Shown here in pieces: positions 6,678 through 8,644 of a stretch of 8,644 nt of DNA. The stretch's first letter is position 1. Each line of letters begins with the position of its first letter. The position numbers and the translations under genes were made by a program. This stretch comes from an uncultured Pyrinomonas sp. (GTDB taxonomy: Bacteria; Acidobacteriota; Blastocatellia; Pyrinomonadales; Pyrinomonadaceae): positions 1 to 8,644 of the forward strand of contig CAKZOF010000126.1 in NCBI GenBank assembly GCA_937135995.1, read 5' to 3'. Below the pieces are notes generated by a model. The model saw only the letters and a program-made list of their open reading frames with translations, made no database searches and was not told the origin of the DNA.

Positions 6678-7729
6678 TAATGAGAATGTCGCTTCGCTGA
6701 TCGCTCGCCAGCGGAAGACGCGGCTTGCCTCTTCCAGTAGCGTTCGCGGTGGCGTTCGTAGAATTCCAGAGTGCGCCTGAGTCCGATGCGCAGCGGCGTC
6801 TGCGGGCGCCAACCTAGAGCAGTTTCGATCTTGCGGTAGCTCGAATAGATGTTGCCGATGTCGATCAGTTGACGCTCCGGCGGAAAGGGCGTGCACGAGA
6901 TGTGACCGCGCCCGGTCATGGAGATCAGGAGTTTGGCCAGATCGACGAGCGCGATCGGTTCTTCGCCCCCGAGGTTGTAGATCTGGCCGTCGGTCGCATC
7001 GCTCGCTGCCGCCAGCAAAAGAGCATCCACGACATCGTCGACGTAATTGAGGTCGCGGCGTTGCCGTCCTTCGCCGAAAAGCTCGATCGTCTCGCCATCC
7101 ATGGCCTGGCGGATGAACCACGCGATGAAACTCTGGCGATCGTGCTCCATCAGTTGTCGCGGGCCGTAGGTGTTGGTCAGTCGCAGGACGACGCTGCGCA
7201 GCCCGTACAGCCGGTGATAGAGCAAGTGGTAGTGCTCGGCGGCGAGGTTGTGAATGCCGTTGATGTCCGGCGGCAGGACGCGATGCTGCTCATCAACGGG
7301 TAGGTAGAGCGGTTCACCATAGACCTGACGGGTGCTTGTGAAAACTACTTTGACGTGCGGGTTGAAGTTACGGCAAGCTTCGAGCAGCACGAGCTGCGCC
7401 GCACAGTTCAACTCCAGATCGCGCTGCGGGCAGAACATGGAATCAAGATGACTCGTGCTGCCAGCGAGATTGAAGATGTAATCGACGCCGCCGACGACAT
7501 GATTGGCGACCGATTCGTCGCCGATGTCGGCGATGTGCACGGTCACTCGGTTCCGAATATCTTCGATGTTGAAGAGATTGCCGCCTTGCTCCGGAATCAG
7601 CGCATCGACGATGGTGATTTCGACACCACCGATTTCGACGAGGCGGCGCGCCAGGTTGCTCCCGATGAAACCCAACCCGCCCGTGATGAGCACAGAGCGG
7701 CCTTTGTAGACGTCGAATTTCGAGCCCAT
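6677..7729 (-). CDS. Extended-SDR NAD-dependent epimerase/dehydratase, atypical active site
   Basis: A nucleotide-sugar-modifying enzyme of the GalE/RmlB type superfamily, 350 residues. The NAD-binding Rossmann motif GGLGFIG is at 17-23 and Asp42 lies in the strand-2 region (IVDAL). ADIGD is at 67-71 and NLAGSTSHLDS at 87-97. VFTSTRQVYGEP (129-140) supplies the Ser/Thr of the active site. RLTNTYGPR (183-191) and RRDLNYVDDVVDALL (224-238) are typical of NDP-sugar binding. Where most members have Tyr-x-x-x-Lys, this protein reads DINGIHNLAAE (155-165), with Asn157 and Asn161. The start is ATG 7729, just before the Rossmann strand. Further upstream the frame stays open to 7855 but encodes an Arg/Ser-rich, SDR-unlike stretch. 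It is translationally coupled to the aminotransferase by TAATG. The precise reaction is not assignable. Confidence 0.9.
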   Translation of the reverse strand: MGSKFDVYKGRSVLITGGLGFIGSNLARRLVEIGGVEITIVDALIPEQGGNLFNIEDIRNRVTVHIADIGDESVANHVVGGVDYIFNLAGSTSHLDSMFCPQRDLELNCAAQLVLLEACRNFNPHVKVVFTSTRQVYGEPLYLPVDEQHRVLPPDINGIHNLAAEHYHLLYHRLYGLRSVVLRLTNTYGPRQLMEHDRQSFIAWFIRQAMDGETIELFGEGRQRRDLNYVDDVVDALLLAAASDATDGQIYNLGGEEPIALVDLAKLLISMTGRGHISCTPFPPERQLIDIGNIYSSYRKIETALGWRPQTPLRIGLRRTLEFYERHRERYWKRQAASSAGERSAKRHSH

Positions 7730-8005
7730 CCTTGACTTCGAGGCGCTCGAAGATGGCTTCGAGTCGCGCTCGCCCCCTCCTCTTTGGCTCCTCCTAGAAC
7801 GGCAGCTTCGCCGTCGCGCTTCGGATCGGTCGGGCGCAGCCCATCGGGCCTTCATTCATAATACGAGCCACGATGCCGCGTTGGATCGAGTGCAGACGCA
7901 CGACCAACGGTCGGGCTGATCTGTCTTCGTACACGACCAACGCTGGACCGATCGCGTGCCCGACGCGCGGGCAGTTCGCCGAAACCGTGCGCTCCTTATG
8001 AATCC
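7730..8005. other. Intergenic region with small hairpins upstream of the epimerase
   Basis: No convincing gene lies in these 276 nt. A 7-bp perfect inverted repeat, CTTCGAG/CTCGAAG around GCG (7736-7752), sits 7 nt upstream of the epimerase ATG, where a Shine-Dalgarno would be. CGACC/GGTCG around AAC is at 7901-7913, and TGCCCG/CGGGCA around ACGCG is at 7957-7973, about 35 nt after the glycosyltransferase stop. Neither is followed by a U-run on the minus strand. CACGACCAACG occurs twice (7899 and 7932). A lone minus-strand TATTAT (7858-7863) might be a -10 but has no good -35 partner. A promoter for the epimerase/aminotransferase pair is plausible here but unproven. Confidence 0.4.
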
Positions 8006-8644
8006 TCAGCGCCGCAAAACGGAGCGCATATTATCGTTCAGTTCGCGTTTGTTAGCCAAGCGACCCCGTGCCTCCAGCTTCGACCTGCATGCACCGATCA
8101 GCTTCAACCGTAGTGCGACGAGATCGAAGATGGTTCGCGCCACGCGACGCAGCGTAAAGAACTGCGATCTTCCGTAGGCGCGTGGGTAATGGTGGACGGG
8201 AGCTTCCACAAACGCGCAGCCCGCGGAAGCCAGCTTGTGGACCAGTTCCACGCAGATCGCTCCGCTCGGCGAAGAGAGTTCGACCGCTCGGATCGCATCG
8301 CGGCGAATCAGACGGAAATCGCAGTCCACGTCGCGGATCGGAAGGCAGAAGAGCATGTGAGCGATGCGATTGTAGGTCCAGCCTAAGCAGGTGCGCAAGC
8401 GGTCGTCGGCGCGCGCGACCTTGTAGCCGTTGACGACATCGATTCGATCCGTCATCAACCGGTGCAATTCGACGATCTCGCGCACGTCGTACTGCCCATC
8501 GCCGTCCGTGTAAAAGATCAAATCTTTGCGCGCGTGCGCGAAGCCGCTCTGCAGCGCAGCGCCATAACCCCGGTTGCGCTCGTGGCGCACGATCCTCAAA
8601 AGCGCGAAACGTTGGGCCAGTTCGTCCAACCTCTGGGCCGTTGC
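8006..8644 (-). CDS. Glycosyltransferase family 2, dolichol-phosphate-mannose-synthase-like (5' end outside window)
   Basis: A GT-A fold transferase that moves a sugar from a nucleotide- or lipid-linked donor, probably to a lipid or polysaccharide intermediate at the inner face of the membrane. The C-terminal 212 residues are visible. The frame is open through base 8644, so the leucine codon TTG at 8629 is internal, not a start. Visible motifs, counted from the window edge, are HERNRGYGAALQSGF (21-35), the DxD-type metal site TDGDGQYD (46-53), DVDCDFRLIRRDA (105-117), and EAPVHHYPRAYGRSQFF (147-163) close to the acceptor side. The missing part should be roughly 50-60 residues with the usual first strands. 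No transmembrane helix follows the catalytic domain; the tail (about 176-212) is basic. It is co-oriented with the epimerase but separated by 276 nt. Confidence 0.93.
   Translation of the reverse strand, partial: ATAQRLDELAQRFALLRIVRHERNRGYGAALQSGFAHARKDLIFYTDGDGQYDVREIVELHRLMTDRIDVVNGYKVARADDRLRTCLGWTYNRIAHMLFCLPIRDVDCDFRLIRRDAIRAVELSSPSGAICVELVHKLASAGCAFVEAPVHHYPRAYGRSQFFTLRRVARTIFDLVALRLKLIGACRSKLEARGRLANKRELNDNMRSVLRR

Noticed and set aside
6678..7121. Upstream extension of the aminotransferase frame to 7121 (551 codons)
   Set aside because: The extra part overlaps the epimerase gene out of frame and has no aminotransferase features; the TAATG start at 6677 explains the gene.
7730..7855. 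42-residue N-terminal extension of the epimerase from ATG 7855
   Set aside because: Arg/Ser-rich, unlike SDR N-termini, no ribosome binding site, and ATG 7729 sits just before the Rossmann strand as expected.

Overview
The window is a stretch of bacterial chromosome with GC-rich coding sequence and one AT-rich island near the left edge (about 60-195). Nothing looks like a phage, plasmid or insertion sequence. The taxon cannot be fixed from the sequence. The gap-pgk-tpiA-secG order, the GC-rich coding and the mostly weak ribosome binding sites fit several phyla; Acidobacteriota is a guess, not a conclusion.

Left half (about 200-4007, minus strand): a central-metabolism operon. It starts at a good sigma70-type promoter (3978-4007), then runs gap (GAPDH), pgk (phosphoglycerate kinase), tpiA (triosephosphate isomerase), secG (Sec translocon subunit) and a tRNA-Leu with anticodon GAG. 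It ends at a perfectly palindromic, T-flanked terminator (132-169). The three enzymes are consecutive steps of lower glycolysis/gluconeogenesis. The secG to tRNA-Leu(GAG) junction is a widespread arrangement, also seen in E. coli (secG-leuU). Left of the terminator lies a dyad of 7-bp repeats (1-68), cut by the window edge.

Middle (about 4008-5465): a plus-strand class I SAM-dependent methyltransferase (4308-5099), divergent from gap. It lies between two non-coding repeat tracts, a pair of 34-bp direct repeats upstream and a degenerate tandem repeat of about 72 bp downstream.

Right half (5466-8644, minus strand): a surface-polysaccharide or glycolipid type cluster. In transcription order it holds a GT2 glycosyltransferase of the dolichol-phosphate-mannose-synthase-like type (5' end outside the window), a 276-bp gap with small hairpins, an extended-SDR nucleotide-sugar epimerase/dehydratase, and a DegT/DnrJ/EryC1 PLP aminotransferase joined to it by a TAATG stop/start overlap. 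The likely logic is that the SDR enzyme remodels or oxidises an NDP-sugar, the aminotransferase converts a keto-sugar to an amino-sugar, and the glycosyltransferase acts on a lipid or glycan acceptor. The methyltransferase may decorate the product. The exact sugar cannot be read from the sequence.

I see no convincing new biological system. The points most worth a second look are the epimerase with Asn at both positions of the SDR Tyr-x-x-x-Lys dyad, the two repeat tracts bracketing the methyltransferase, the heptad-repeat dyad at the left edge, and the run of adjacent palindromes between pgk and tpiA.
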